The translations under genes were made by a program, and so were the position numbers. Positions 42,480 to 53,564 of a stretch of 64,000 bases of DNA are shown here, one piece after another. The first letter of the stretch is position 1, and the number at the start of each line of letters is the position of its first letter. This stretch comes from Rapana venosa. Taxonomy: Eukaryota; Mollusca; Gastropoda; Neogastropoda; Muricidae. The DNA lies in contig CM054138.1 of NCBI GenBank assembly GCA_028751875.1, positions 45,280,813 to 45,344,812 on the forward strand, read 5' to 3'. A model generated the notes under the pieces. That model did no database searches and was not told the DNA's origin. It saw only the letters and a program-made list of their open reading frames with translations.

Positions 42480-42722
42480 GACCATTTGAAATGAACATCA
42501 TAGGTGTTTGGTGCAAGGACTTCAGGAGTTGTTCAATGTTTCGATTTTCCATGAACGTTGAGATGAACGTTTTCAGTATTTCACATTCAAAGTTGTCCCA
42601 GTTCCAGCATTCTCTGCCCTGACAGAGAAGAGTGATACGGGAGTCATGGGTAAAAAACAAAGACACTCTTACGCGTTTTACAGAGTCACACACCAGTCTG
42701 AATTTTGTTTGGGCAAGAGTGG
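42480..42722 (-). other. Candidate exon, unknown protein
   Basis: On the minus strand a pyrimidine-rich TCTCTTCCAG ends at 42,723. It is followed by an open frame: LAQTKFRLVCDSVKRVRVSL, FFTHDSRITLLCQGRECWNW, DNFECEILKTFISTFMENRN, IEQLLKSLHQTPMMFISNG. It then runs into the 44-bp minisatellite with no donor site that I can place. Composition looks like a folded protein, but I do not recognise it. A decayed exon or a chance frame are alternatives. Confidence 0.3.
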
Positions 42723-42774
42723 CTGGAAGAGACCCACAGATAAAACTGTCAGTGGTAGTGATGACTGAGCCTTT

Positions 42775-42840
42775 GGTAAAAACAATTGTGCATGCAAAAT
42801 CTCATTGGTGAACGTCGGAGCTCTATCAGAGGAACGAGAA
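42775..42840 (+). mobile_element. SINE-E tail fragment
   Basis: TCTCATTGGTGAACGTCGGAGC and TCTATCAGAGGAACG match the SINE-E end. Beyond it, 42,840-43,080 shows only C runs. Confidence 0.55.
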
Positions 42841-43339
42841 AATAAACAGTATATGATTTAAAAAGCGGTAGATGTAGATATGTGCACATCAGATGATTTT
42901 CTCAATAGTGATCATGGTAGATACTCCCCCCCCAAACACACACGCACGGGTCAAGCCTTGCTTATTCAGGGAGAACACTGTGCAATAATATACCCCTCCC
43001 CCCCCCCACTTTTAAAATAAGTTCCTTTAAAACATATGTTTAAGAAACTTTTGAAGAAACATCTGATGGACAAATCGTGAAGCCATTTCCATACCATCCA
43101 GGTTATTGTACACTGGTTGCTTATACATTGTTGCTCCTCCCCTCGTTGTTCTGTTTTTTCATTACTTGTCTGTCTGCATTGAGCACATGTCGTACTGTTT
43201 TGGTTTTGTTTTGTTTTATACTGTGAGGTCTGGATTTACCCAAATGTTTTCCTCATTTTGTTTTGATTGTTTATTCTTTGTACATCGAATTTTTTAACAC
43301 TTCTTTTGTTTGCTTTTACAAGTCAGTCTTTCTTCATTT

Positions 43340-43428
43340 TTTGTAAGGGCAAAGGGGAAAAAAAGTTATGTAAACTTAATCTTTTACCCTCAATAAAGAT
43401 CACTTTGACTTGACTTGACTTGACTTCA
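43340..43428 (+). mobile_element. LINE 3' end with (TTGAC)n tail
   Basis: CCCTCAATAAAGATCACTTT and GACTTGACTTGACTTGACTT: a 3' end related in its tail to LINE Z, on the plus strand. A 3' UTR-like T-rich stretch precedes it from about 43,100. Confidence 0.6.
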
Positions 43429-43440
43429 CACACACACACA

Positions 43441-43535
43441 CTTTACAAAACTGCATACACACGGGGCCGGGGACGGGATGAAAAAAGCACACCAGTGCTT
43501 ATTTCATTATTCTTGAAATAACACAATAAATGTAT
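43441..43535 (+). mobile_element. SINE-A tail fragment
   Basis: TTTACAAAACTGCATACACA, GATGAAAAAAGCACACCAGT and GCTTATTTCATTATTCT match the end of SINE-A. Confidence 0.75.
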
Positions 43536-43549
43536 AAATAGAAATAAAT

Positions 43550-43554
<5 letters not shown>

Positions 43555-43604
<50 letters not shown>

Positions 43605-43640
43605 ATAATATATTATATTATGATATATATAATATCTACC
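43555..43640. repeat. (CA)n-(TA)n microsatellite
   Basis: About 28 bases of CA followed by an AT-rich, partly palindromic tract. Confidence 0.95.
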
Positions 43641-43924
43641 TGTTCTTAGGGCTGCAGAAGACACTTATGAACTATGGAGAGTGTCTTGCTGTTAGGTACC
43701 AGAGGGTGAGGGAGGTTTCAATCACCCCGGGACCTCTGAAGAGTGCCCAATCAGGAACCGAAACTCGAGTTAGGTCGGGCGAAAGGCATGGTATGTACTC
43801 AATAAATACTGAAATGCTGCTTTTCAAGATTCTTTTTTTATTTTATCTTGCAGTGATTTTTGTTGTTGAATTTTTGACAAAAATCATTTTTATTATTTGA
43901 AAGAAGTTGTTTATTTATTTTATT

Positions 43925-44276
43925 TTATTTTTATTTTTATTTTATTCTTTTATATTGAGGATAATGGAATAAGCACTTATGTGCTTTTTTACATCCAGTC
44001 CCTGTGTGTATGCGGATTTGTAAATTGTCATCTGTTCCCACCGGCACACAATGGCCTACTCTTACGAACAGCGGAACAGGATTTTAACGTGTGCGCAAGA
44101 TGTTCTGCGTGCGTTCGCACACGGGCCTCGGTTTATAGTCTCATCCGATGGAATTTTGGGGAGAGTGGAGTCGGCACTGATGTTAACTCCAAAAAATATT
44201 CCCTTGAACGGGAATCGAGCCCGGGTTGTCAGATTGCGAGCGCAATGTTCTAACCACTAGGCTATCCCGTCCCCGT
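43925..44276 (-). mobile_element. SINE-A, full-length reference copy
   Basis: On the minus strand the head GGGGACGGGATAGCCTAGTG, GTTAGAACATTGCGCTCGCA ends with the B box GGCTCGATTCC. The core begins GAGTTAACATCAGTGCCGAC and contains GGATGAGACTATAAACCGAG. CGCACGCAGAACATCTTGCG follows, then the tail AGAGTAGGCCATTGTGTGCC, GGTGGGAACAGATGAC and AAGTGCTTATTCCATTATCC, with (AAAAT)n at the end. It is transcribed by RNA polymerase III in principle, from the internal A and B boxes. Confidence 0.85.
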
Positions 44277-44279
44277 TGT

Positions 44280-44635
44280 AACTGGTTAAGCTATCTGCAC
44301 TTGTTTTTATCCACTACATTTTCTCACTCATGACTTAAATCCCCATATTATTCACCTACACTGTCCTCAGGGGATGTTTTAAGGACCAATATGACACTCT
44401 CATAAACATTATATTATTTGGTCTTTGAAGTAGCATGTGCTAAACGAGCAAAGATTACCAAATATCTCAATGGTTTTTATGTTAAGTTTGACAAAAATAC
44501 CCTAAGGAAGTGCTCAGAGATCGTCAGACAGATGGATATCATTTTTATGACATGGCATGATCAGAATTAAAAATGCTTTCACGTTGTGATAGCACGACAG
44601 TTCAACACAGTGTGGTTTGAATATTTATAGTATTC
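44280..44635. other. Unassigned sequence
   Basis: No feature recognised between the two SINEs. Confidence 0.4.
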
Positions 44636-45072
44636 TTATTTATTTATTTATTTATTTATTTTTATTTATTTATACCACTTTAAGTCACGCAGATTTCTCT
44701 GTGTGAAATTTGGGCTGCTCTCCCCGGGGAGAGCACGTCGCCACAAGAGCAGCGCCACCCTTTTTTATTTTTTTTTCCTGTCTGCAACAGTTTTTGTTTC
44801 CCTATCAGAGTGGCTTTTTTCTACATAATTTTGCCAGGGACAACTCTCTTGTTGCCGTGGGTTCTTTTACGTGCGCTAAATAATTATGTACAACACGCGG
44901 AACCTCGGTTTATCGTCTCATCCGAAAGACTAGCGCCCAGACCACCACTCATGATCTAATGGATGGGGAAAAAGTTTCGGGTCCAAACGGGATACGAACC
45001 ACCGCACACTTCCGACCCGGGCTTTTCGCTTTCTAGACAGGCGCGTTACCTCAAGACCACCGATCTACACGT
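44636..45072 (-). mobile_element. SINE-B, full-length
   Basis: On the minus strand the head is GATCGGTGGTCTTGAGGTAA to GGTTCGTATCC. The core is CTTTCGGATGAGACGATAAA, followed by GTAAAAGAACCCACGGCAAC and GGGTGGCGCTGCTCTTGTGG, ending GACTTAAAGTGGTAT and (AAAT)n. No LINE-type tail is present. Confidence 0.9.
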
Positions 45073-45439
45073 GAGACACGTTGATTGAATGATTACAAAC
45101 AGTGTGTTCTGCTTATGGTCGTTTGGATGAATGCGTTTGAATGTGTCATTTTTATGTACTCCTACGCTTAAAAAAAACAACTCACGAACTTACTGTCTTT
45201 ATACTTTCAACATTTATTGATGTTTTCAGACAAAACACTGTAGCTTCCAGGAGGCAAGATTGGAATAATCATATAAATAAAAGTGAGAAATTTGTTTTAA
45301 GTCTCCTTTGACTTTTTTTTAGATGAACAATTACACAAACCTTATTTCTTAGATTGATAATGACTAGCTATGATAAATCTTCTTTAACTAAGTACAGTTT
45401 TAGAGCACCATCTGTATCTTAGAGTTTAAACAAAGTGCC

Positions 45440-45720
45440 AGTAAGTTCGCTGCAGCTACTCTGCCCAGTGAATAAATCTGCTGAAGAAGATCAAAGTCAC
45501 TTTGTATGCATGTGTCCATTATACAATGGTCTTAGAGAGGAGTTTTCTTCGGGAAAAATTAATTTGATGGAAATTAAGTGCATTTGCCTGTTCATCCCTG
45601 AACAAAACACAAAAAGAACAAAGACAATGTTGAATTTGTCAGTATACCTGTACAAAGCTTTCAGAAAGCGTGGTACAGTCATAAGTTACACAGTAACTTT
45701 CTTATGTTAAGGAATGTAAT
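45440..45720 (+). mobile_element. C-terminal relic of a Y-type LINE ORF2
   Basis: The open frame 45,435-45,710 includes SAEEDQSHFVCMCPLYNGLR and LNLSVYLYKAFRKR, resembling the zinc-like C-terminus CSFCDNQVENEHHLLFDC of LINE Y and its relatives. The first Cys pair is not clear. The stretch 45,073-45,440 before it is unassigned. Confidence 0.5.
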
Positions 45721-45984
45721 ATGATGTAACGTGATGCAGTAATCATGCTGTCATGATTCTTGCTGAGGCTCCCTCAGAATGGTCCAAAGGTTTAAAAGAA
45801 TAAGTTTAGCATTGTTAAGTGCAGGAACACTGTACTAATCGTTGTAGAGCCAGTACGAAAGCTGATTTCATAAGCCAACTTTGTAAACTTGTTGATGAAA
45901 CGGAGATTTATTCTATTTTTATGCTGCCCTGTTTTTCAGAACAACCCCGCAACACCCCCCCAAAAAACAACAAACAACAACAAA

Positions 45985-46095
45985 CAACTAAAATAACTAA
46001 CTCAACCAGCCAGCCAACCGACCAACCAACCAACCAACAACCATCTGACCGAGAAACCAACCAACCAGCCAACCAACCAAGAAACGAACCAACCA
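45985..46095. repeat. (CAAC)n / (AACC)n microsatellite
   Basis: Imperfect AACC tetranucleotides. The segment from here to 46,540 carries only (TTTA)-type sequence and no supported gene. Confidence 0.85.
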
Positions 46096-46540
46096 AAATG
46101 AATAAAAACAAAAGCAAAAAGATCAGACAGTGAACGTTTTCCTAACATGCAGTCGGTTGATATCAATGTAACTGATGACATATAAACCTAGCAAATAGAC
46201 GTGTACCATTTATTCATACATTTCTTTATTTCTTCTTGTTAATTTATTTGTTATTATTAATTTTATTTGTATCTTTATTTACCTGTTTATTCATTGGTTT
46301 ATTCATTTATCTATATATCTATTCATCCATTTATATAATTGCTGTTGCAGATTTATCTTTGACGTCGTACCATGCTGCTTCTACCATGCCGCATAGTCCG
46401 ATCTCACTGTCAAGTGAGACACCAAGACTCTAATGCAGGCAGAGCAATACAAGTGTCTCCTGCAACACCCAAGGCACCAAAGAAAGGAGAACCCAACAAG
46501 AAACAGGATAAAGCGCAGCAGTTTCATCCGCCAGAGCTTA

Positions 46541-47628
46541 CAGTAAATAAGATTCAATCAACACCTGCCAAACTGGAATGTGGAGTCCCACAGGGATCAG
46601 TTCTCAGCCCTGTTCTTTTCACTCTCTACACTACTCCACTTTCACATATAATAAACCGTCATCAAATCAGCCATCATTTTTATGCAGACGCCTCTCAGAT
46701 TCCATCAGTGAAACTCTTGAAAATATGCTTTCTCTATTAACAAATATGTCGTACTGCCTTCAAGATATCCAAAATTGGATGATACAAAACAAGTTCCAGC
46801 TAAATGCAGATAAAACCGAAGCCATGCTTGTAGGGACCAAACACAAAGTCTCTTCCTTCACAACAGCTTCAATAGAATTTGGCAATACGTCTGTCCCTCT
46901 ATGCACTGCAGTGAAATATCTGGGGTAGTTATCCACAACACGCTCTCCATGCAAAAATTCACCACCCGAACCTGCCAGTCGTGCTACTATCTATTATGGC
47001 GCATTAGTGCAGTTCGAAAGTATCTGTCCACTGATGCAACATCCAAACTGGTCACCTCTCTCATTCTCTCACCTCTAGACTATTGCAATTCTCTTCTGGC
47101 TGGTCTGACAGCATCATCTATCTACCCTCTTCAACGTATACAAAACTCTGCAGCTCGACTAATCCTCAGAAAGAACAAATCTGAGCACATTATTCCTCTC
47201 TTGCGATCTATCCACTGGCTGCCTGTGCCGCAGAGAGTAAACTACAAGATTTGTACCCCCTGTTACAAATGTCTCCACAAAACAGCACCTTCCTACCTCT
47301 GTGAATGTCTTCACTTGTACACTCCTTCTCGTTCCCTCCGCTCTGCAGCAGATACCTTGCGCTTAAGAATACCTACATTCAGCCAGTCCACCGTTGGCCG
47401 TTGCTCTTTTTCTGTTTCTGGTCCATGGATCTGGAATGACCTCCCTCTCCCTCTTCGCCAAAAGCCTACTTATGGTGCTTTTAAATCCAGCCTAACTGCA
47501 CATTTATTTCAAACCTAAAATTCTCTCCTCTTGTTTCATCTCATTTCTATCCCTGCCCTCAACAACTAACCCCCCCCCCCCCACCATCACCCTGCCAGAG
47601 TGTACAACCTTTATGTGTGTGTGTGTAT

Positions 47629-47671
<43 letters not shown>

Positions 47672-47865
47672 GTGCGTGTGTTTACATTTGAAATTGTAAA
47701 AAAAAACTATTGTGGGCGCGTGTGTGTTTACATTTGAATTTGTAAAAAAAACTATTAATTGTAACTGGCTGCATGTGAAAGACTAGGATGAATGAAAACG
47801 GTTTGATTTGTTTTTTTGCAAGATATAGCACTGTATGAATTCCATGTATTATTATTATTACTATA
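46541..47865 (+). mobile_element. LINE X3, CR1/L2-like, 5'-truncated in RT
   Basis: Starts at GTAAATAAGATTCAATCAAC, collinear with X1 near 24,985. The frame then runs GVPQGSVLSPVLF and FYADASQI: the second catalytic Asp is replaced by Ala (46,681-46,692). Frames are 46,372-46,740, 46,578-46,928 and 46,901-47,518. The C-terminal region FSVSGPWIWNDLPLPLRQ is open. A (GT)n lies at 47,614-47,668, then the tail and (TTA)n at 47,848-47,862. The YADD change and frameshifts mark it as dead. Confidence 0.85.
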
Positions 47866-47869
47866 ATAT

Positions 47870-48850
47870 TCAAGGGACAGCATATGAACAATTTACCTGC
47901 CCAGTCTGTTCCATGGGACCCAGCTACTTTACCAAGACAATGGGAAGCCAACCACAGGGAGCCTGTGATCCACACCACTGTCCAGTATGTGGCTGTAAAA
48001 GGAACTCAGTGATGACACCAGGAAGAATGCACTCACCCTGGCCATGGTAGAGGACTACTGTCCAGGACAGGCATGGATCCACGTCTACACAGACGGATCA
48101 GCTACAGAAGCTGTCTCCAGTGGAGGAGCAGGAGTGCTGATCAAGTGCCCATCTGGAGAAGTGGAAACAGCAAACATCCCAACAGAGGCACACTGCACCA
48201 ACTATCGTGCAGAAACCCAAGCCCCGAAAACCAGCTGCCACCATGGTCAGACACTCCAAAGATGAATGTCAGCAAATGGTTTTTTTCGCTGATGCACGGT
48301 CAGTCCTACAAGCCCTGTCTGCAGACACAGACACAGAACTCCAACAGAAACTACAGCTCCTCGCTAAAAACAAACGTGTAAACACTGCAATGGATCCCTG
48401 CCTACTGTCGTATACCTGGCCATGAACAGGCTGATGAACTTGCAAAACAGAGGGCACAGAAAGAACAGTGTGAAAGCAGCCTCACCTTCCATGAAAAGAA
48501 TACAATCATCAAATCAATGGCCCAACCCAGAGTAGAAAAGGATGACTACCACCATCTCAAAAGAGAAGAACAAATCATAATTCTAAGACTCCACACTGGG
48601 CACAACAGGCTAAATCACAACACATCCACTAAGCTGAAAGTCGTTCCTTCTCACCCCCCCCCCCCATACCCAGACTGGCGAGCAAATTCTTCAAAGGTGC
48701 ACGCTATACAGCAACCTCGGAAAGATTGTGTGGCTGATGGAGATAACCCTGCAAACCAAGCTGTACAACACACAAAAGGAGCTGGAAAAGTCATGCCATT
48801 ATTTTTCCAAGACACATCTGATGGTGTAAAGCTAACGAGAGTATAGGGAT
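47870..48850 (+). pseudogene. RNase H domain and C-terminus of a LINE ORF2
   Basis: RNase H removes RNA from the cDNA hybrid in LINEs of the I/Jockey group. Frame 48,044-48,265: VYTDGSATEAVSSGGAGVLI (first catalytic Asp) and TNYRAE (catalytic Glu). A shifted frame has FADARSVLQALSAD (Asp), then GHEQADELAKQ near 48,418 (last Asp). After it come REEQIIILRLHTGHNRLN and a C-terminal remnant KLYNTQKELEKS. At least three frameshifts and several stops. It is not part of X3, whose tail ends just before. A possible zinc-like CPVCSMG...CPVCGC lies at 47,900-48,000. Confidence 0.65.
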
Positions 48851-49061
48851 AGATAAATTTAAGTGATAAAACAAAACCAATCCAGGCAGAAGATATAGGT
48901 TCTTGAAGATTTTCTGTTGTACAGTTTTTCTTAGCATTTGATTACTACATTTGATGGAGCACTTGCTTTGTGGCTATTCACAATTTAAATTCAAATTTGC
49001 ATGGGGAAGCGTGGGCGTGCACATGTGAGCACGCACGCGCACATGCACACACAGTGCAGAC

Positions 49062-49300
49062 TTCATTATCCCCAAAAGTCCTTCGGATGAGATTATAAAC
49101 CGAGGTCCCGTGTGCGAACGCACGCAGAACATCTTGCGCACACGTTAAAACCTGTTCCGCTTTTCATAAGAGTAGGCCATTGTGTGCTGGTGGGAACAGA
49201 TGACAGATTTTACAAAACTGCATACACACAGGGGCTGGATGTAGAAAAGCACATAAGTGGTTATTCCATTATCCTCGATATAAAAGAATAAAATAGAAAT
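49062..49300 (+). mobile_element. SINE-A, head-truncated
   Basis: Starts at CCCCAAAAGTCCTTCGGATG, followed by GAGATTATAAACCGAGGTCC and CGCACGCAGAACATCTTGCG. The tail is AGAGTAGGCCATTGTGTGCT through CTCGATATAAAAGAATAAAA. Confidence 0.85.
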
Positions 49301-49784
49301 AAAATAAAACACACACACATTCAACGATTTTAAGAAGGCATTCAATTATATTTTTAGACAGGTACTGTGGTCTGGTTTGTTAACTGATCTGACAATACGG
49401 CCCTAAGATCCGCGCTTAGATATTAGTTGCAGATATTAAGAAAATACATGTCAGCCATAATAAAGTTTTTGAACATTAATAATCACACACAGAGGGATTC
49501 TTTTCAAATAACATGCCACTTTTTTTTTTAATTATTGTTAACCTCCATGCAGCACAGCCAATTGATAAAATCCTTGTAACCATCATTCTATTCAATAAAT
49601 CAATGTCTAATGCTAACATCAATTCACTGTTTGTTCAAAAATAATACATCTCGCTTGAAAATTTATTGTATAAGGCCTTTCTGGGCGTGATTTGTGTAAA
49701 TTAGGTTAGAAACTTTGGCCAAATATGTCATGAAACTAGACACAACCTCTATAAATCCCCACCTGTGTTGAAAGACAGGAATGG
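49301..49784. other. Unassigned AT-rich sequence
   Basis: No coding or repeat feature recognised. Confidence 0.4.
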
Positions 49785-49880
49785 GAAGAGAGAGAGAGAG
49801 AGAGAGAACTCTCTGAACTCTGAACTCTGAAATAGTTTAATTGCACATCGGCCTTGGGCCACAATACAATGCAAGGTTGA
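49785..49880 (-). mobile_element. Tail-only fragment of Y-type LINE, with (GA)n
   Basis: On the minus strand: TGTATTGTGGCCCAAGGCCG, TTCAGAGTTCAGAGTTCAGA, then (CT)n. It matches the ending at 30,945-31,080. Confidence 0.75.
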
Positions 49881-50035
49881 TTTGTGAAAGCATCACGATA
49901 TAACGCAGTAATAACACACAGTAGTCAACATTCAATACATATTCATGCGTTTTCAGTATACTGCAACACTTCTAAGGTGCAGATTAAATTCAGTTTTCCT
50001 TAAGTTTGCTTGGCTAGTTTTATCAAAACAAGATT

Positions 50036-50039
<4 letters not shown>

Positions 50040-50086
<47 letters not shown>

Positions 50087-50112
50087 GAGAGAGGAGAGAG
50101 AGAGAGAGATAG
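50040..50112. repeat. (GA)n microsatellite
   Basis: About 70 bases of GA. The sequence from there to 50,330 is unassigned. Confidence 0.95.
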
Positions 50113-50329
50113 ATTCGGTATTACTCAACAATATTTGTTCCTTCAATTAGCTATCGTCTTGTTTGCCTGTTGCTGTAGCCACTAAGCCACAAAATCATAG
50201 TGAACAGCAGGTCAATTTTAATTGTTACATTTTTTTCTGAGTTATGCATCACTGGTCACAGTTTACCTGCTGTCACGCCAGCAAGATTTTGTTATCATAA
50301 TTTTGAATAGGATGAAATAAAAATTTAGA

Positions 50330-51545
50330 GTTTGAACTATCAGACTATGAGGAAGGCTATAGAACAGAACAAAGGACATGGTATCCAGGCTCCAGAACAT
50401 TCAAAAGGTGAAAAGTATGAACGAAAAACGTTTTATCACCTTCATAGACTACAGCAAAACCTTTGATAGGTATTTCGCCAGCATCTTTTAGACACGATGT
50501 ATATAAAGGGCCTGTCAAAACACATCCTCTAGTTAATTTCCTATCTTTATGAAGACCAATGAGGGTACTATCAGATCGGCTATCAAAAGTATTAATTTTT
50601 CAAAACCTCAAAAGGAGTTAGACAAGGATGCATTATCTCATCTCATCTTTTCGATATATGCACAGAGCAAGTCACGAGGGAGTCTAATACTGAAGGCATG
50701 GGTCTCAAGATAGGTGGTAGAAATATAATGAAATCTGCGCTAGGCTGATGATACATCACTACTCGCCTATAACATTACCAGCATAAAGAGAGTATACCAC
50801 AGAGGTGACATAACAGGAATGTAACTAGTATCAAGCTCAATGGCAAAAAGACAAAAGTGCCGCATGTTGCCAGAACCAGCTACTAAACACAGCATGAAAT
50901 AAGGAATGACAAAAACTCCTTTAGAAAATGTTAAAGACTTTAAATATCTCAGCTCAGTCAAAGCAAATGAGGGATCATGTACCAATGACATTAAACCAGA
51001 AAAAGGCATTGGTAAAAGTAAAACCATCCAACAAAACAACACCTGGAAAGATCGGGTATGTCTTGCCAGCTGAAAATGAAAGTAATGAGATGTTAAGTGT
51101 TGCTCATCATGCTGTATGGCTGTGAATCCTGGACACAAAGACAAGACGATGAACAAAGAATGGAAACAGCTGAGATATGTTTTTTAGAAGGCTGCTCAGG
51201 GTCAGATGAACAGATAAAAGAACAAATGAAAGCAGACTACACAGACTGGGAACAATAAGAACACTCCTGACATTGATCTATGAAAGGAAATTCAGACATG
51301 CAGGCCATGCACTAGGAAAGCAAAATACCAGCTTCATGAAGACTGCCTTTCAAGGCCAGACCGAGGCAAAAAGAAAAGAAAAAGCAGAGCACCAGCTTCT
51401 CTCATTGGCAACATCACCGAATCCTGTGGCATGAAAAACCATGAAGCCAGCAGGGCCTGCAAAGACGGGAGCAAATGGAGAAGGAAGATTATGTCGTGTC
51501 ATTGTGTCCTGCAGCTAACGCCCTACCCAGGACAACAATAGGTGA
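50330..51545 (+). mobile_element. RTE-like LINE relic, degraded
   Basis: RITFIDYSKTFDR-like sequence near 50,437 (RT motif with catalytic Asp), GVRQGCIISSHLFD near 50,620, MLYGCESWTQRQDDEQRMET near 51,110 and ending LPRTTIGETQRPA near 51,545. All are in different frames with many stops. This is the C-terminal half of an RTE-like ORF2. No ends are visible. Confidence 0.75.
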
Positions 51546-51704
51546 GACACAGAGACCTGCTTATAATTTATTCCACATCTGACAGTGTTTTCTCTGCCTT
51601 AATTCATTCATTTATTTCATCTTGTTTCTTTTCTGCAATGACATTAGCATATTATTTTCCCAAATTTTCAACGACAAATTCACATGACCAGATTTTACTT
51701 TACT

Positions 51705-52056
51705 TATTTATTTTATTTAATTCTTTTATATCGAGGATAATGGAATAAGCACTTATGTGCTTTTTTACATCCAGTCCCCGAGTGTATGCGGTTTTGTAAA
51801 TTCTGTCATCTGTTCCCCACCGGCACACAATGGCCTACTCTTAAAAAAAGCAGAACAGGATTTAACGTGTGGAAAGATGCTCTGCGTGCGTTCGCACACA
51901 GGGCATCGGTTTATAGTCTCATCTGAAAGACTTTTGGGGAGAGAGGAGTCTGCACTGATGTTAACTCCAGTGGAAAATATGCCCTTGAACGGGAATCGAA
52001 CCCAGGTCATCAGATTGCCAGCGCAATGTTCTAACCACTAGGCTATCCCGTCACCA
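51705..52056 (-). mobile_element. SINE-A, full-length
   Basis: On the minus strand the head is GACGGGATAGCCTAGTGGTT to the B box GGTTCGATTCC. The core is GAGTTAACATCAGTGCAGAC, GATGAGACTATAAACCGATG. The tail ends CTCGATATAAAAGAATTAAA. Both A and B boxes are well preserved. Confidence 0.85.
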
Positions 52057-52059
52057 GAT

Positions 52060-53564
52060 CAGAAAAAGAGCAAACCTCTGAACCACTGCAAAAAACCCCA
52101 GCCAAGAATACAAACAAGGATTTGACAAAAAAAACAAAGAAAATCCCACAGTTAAATGAATAATCAAACGTTTCTGTGGATGCATGAGGAAACTAAAGAA
52201 AAATCAATCCTAGCAAAAAGCATGTGCCCATTGCATAGACCCATTCATTACATAGTCAATGGACTTTTGACAAAACTGGAGGCCTATAACTCTAACAAAT
52301 ACTGACTATAAAATTTTAGCAAAGATAATTTGGATTGGATTAGGTCAAGTTATTCCAAAATTAGTAAGTGAAGACCAAGTAGGTCACATCAAAGGAAGAA
52401 ACATAGCCACAATAATCCGGACTATTGATGACACTATCTACTATCTCAATAAAACAGGCAAAGCAGGTTATCTACTGGCTCTAGACTACTCTAAAGCTTT
52501 TGACTCTATATCAAAATTATACTTGCTTCATACATTTGATGTATTTGGCTTCAGGCACGATTTTAAGAGATGGGTAATGATATTAATGAAAAACGCTTTT
52601 GGTCACATAAATTATCGGGGCGGGGTATCAGAAAGCTTCAAAATTCATTGTGGAATTAGGCAAGGCTGTCCTTTTTCCCCTCTAGCATTCGTTTTAGCTG
52701 TAGAATTGCTAACTATTAAAATAAGAAACCCTAGGATAGAGGGAATCCAGTTACCAGGAGTGAATAAAAGAAACACTAATCACCTTAAGATATTGCAGTT
52801 AGCTGATGACACAACTTTATTCCTGAAGAATAGAAATGATATAACTCTAGCAACTGAAATAATAAAACAGTTTGCCTGCTTCTCTGGATTACAGTTAAAT
52901 ATGAATAAAAGAAAGTTATTAGTAATGGGAAAAGTTGTGTTGTTGACAATGATCTTCCATTTGATATTGTTGATAAAATCAAAATCCTGGGAATAGTCTT
53001 TGCACCTGAAAAAAGGCTAAAGAAATAGAGGACAACTGGGGAAAAAAGAGTAACGAACTTACTCACCATGATTAAAGAATGGTGTCAAAGGGATCTAAGT
53101 ATACAGGGCAAAATCTTGTTATAAATAACACTATTTCAGTACTTTACACTCATAAACGCAATTCCTAGACCAACATGGATTGATACAATTACCGAGGGAA
53201 CGATGGTCTTTTCAGAGGAATAGAATAGAGCTATAGAAGCAGGCAGTATTGATGCCTAACCAAATCAAATTAAGCATCATCTAATGGCAAAAAATGTCAC
53301 TGAATCTTTTACATCTCATGCATTTGATTTCTGGCACAGAAAACTTGACTTCACGCTTGACAAACATGTATGGCTTATGCCAAGATTGGCTACAAACGAA
53401 GTAAGACTAAGAGAGCTGCAATGGAAAAATTGCACAATCTATATCCAACTAATATTTTGCTACATAAAATGGGTATATCTGATTCTGTGTTTTGTGACTA
53501 CTGCTCAAACATAATCGATTTCATTGATCATTTCTTTTATGAATGTCCATCTGTAAAACGTTTT
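52060..53564 (+). mobile_element. L1/Tx1-like LINE, cut by assembly gap
   Basis: ORF2 RT: NWRPITLTNTDYKI-type sequence near 52,280 (frame broken), SEDQVGHIKGRNIATIIRTI, LLALDYSKAFDSIS (52,478), CGIRQGCPFSPLAF (52,650) and LQLADDTTLFL (52,795). The open stretch 52,523-52,996 covers the palm. Beyond, WHRKLDFTL and the C-terminal CDYCSNIIDFIDHFFYECPS (about 53,490) are typical of L1/Tx1-like ORF2. The copy is inactive by frameshift. The 3' end is lost in the N run. Confidence 0.75.

Noticed and set aside
41715..42693. Three overlapping 188-256 codon minus-strand ORFs
   Set aside because: Produced by a stop-free 44-bp unit. Frames interconvert every three units, so there is no preferred frame.
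46372..46740. A host gene of 122 codons upstream of X3
   Set aside because: The open frame is a chance fusion of unassigned sequence with the X3 RT frame (GVPQGS) at the insertion point.
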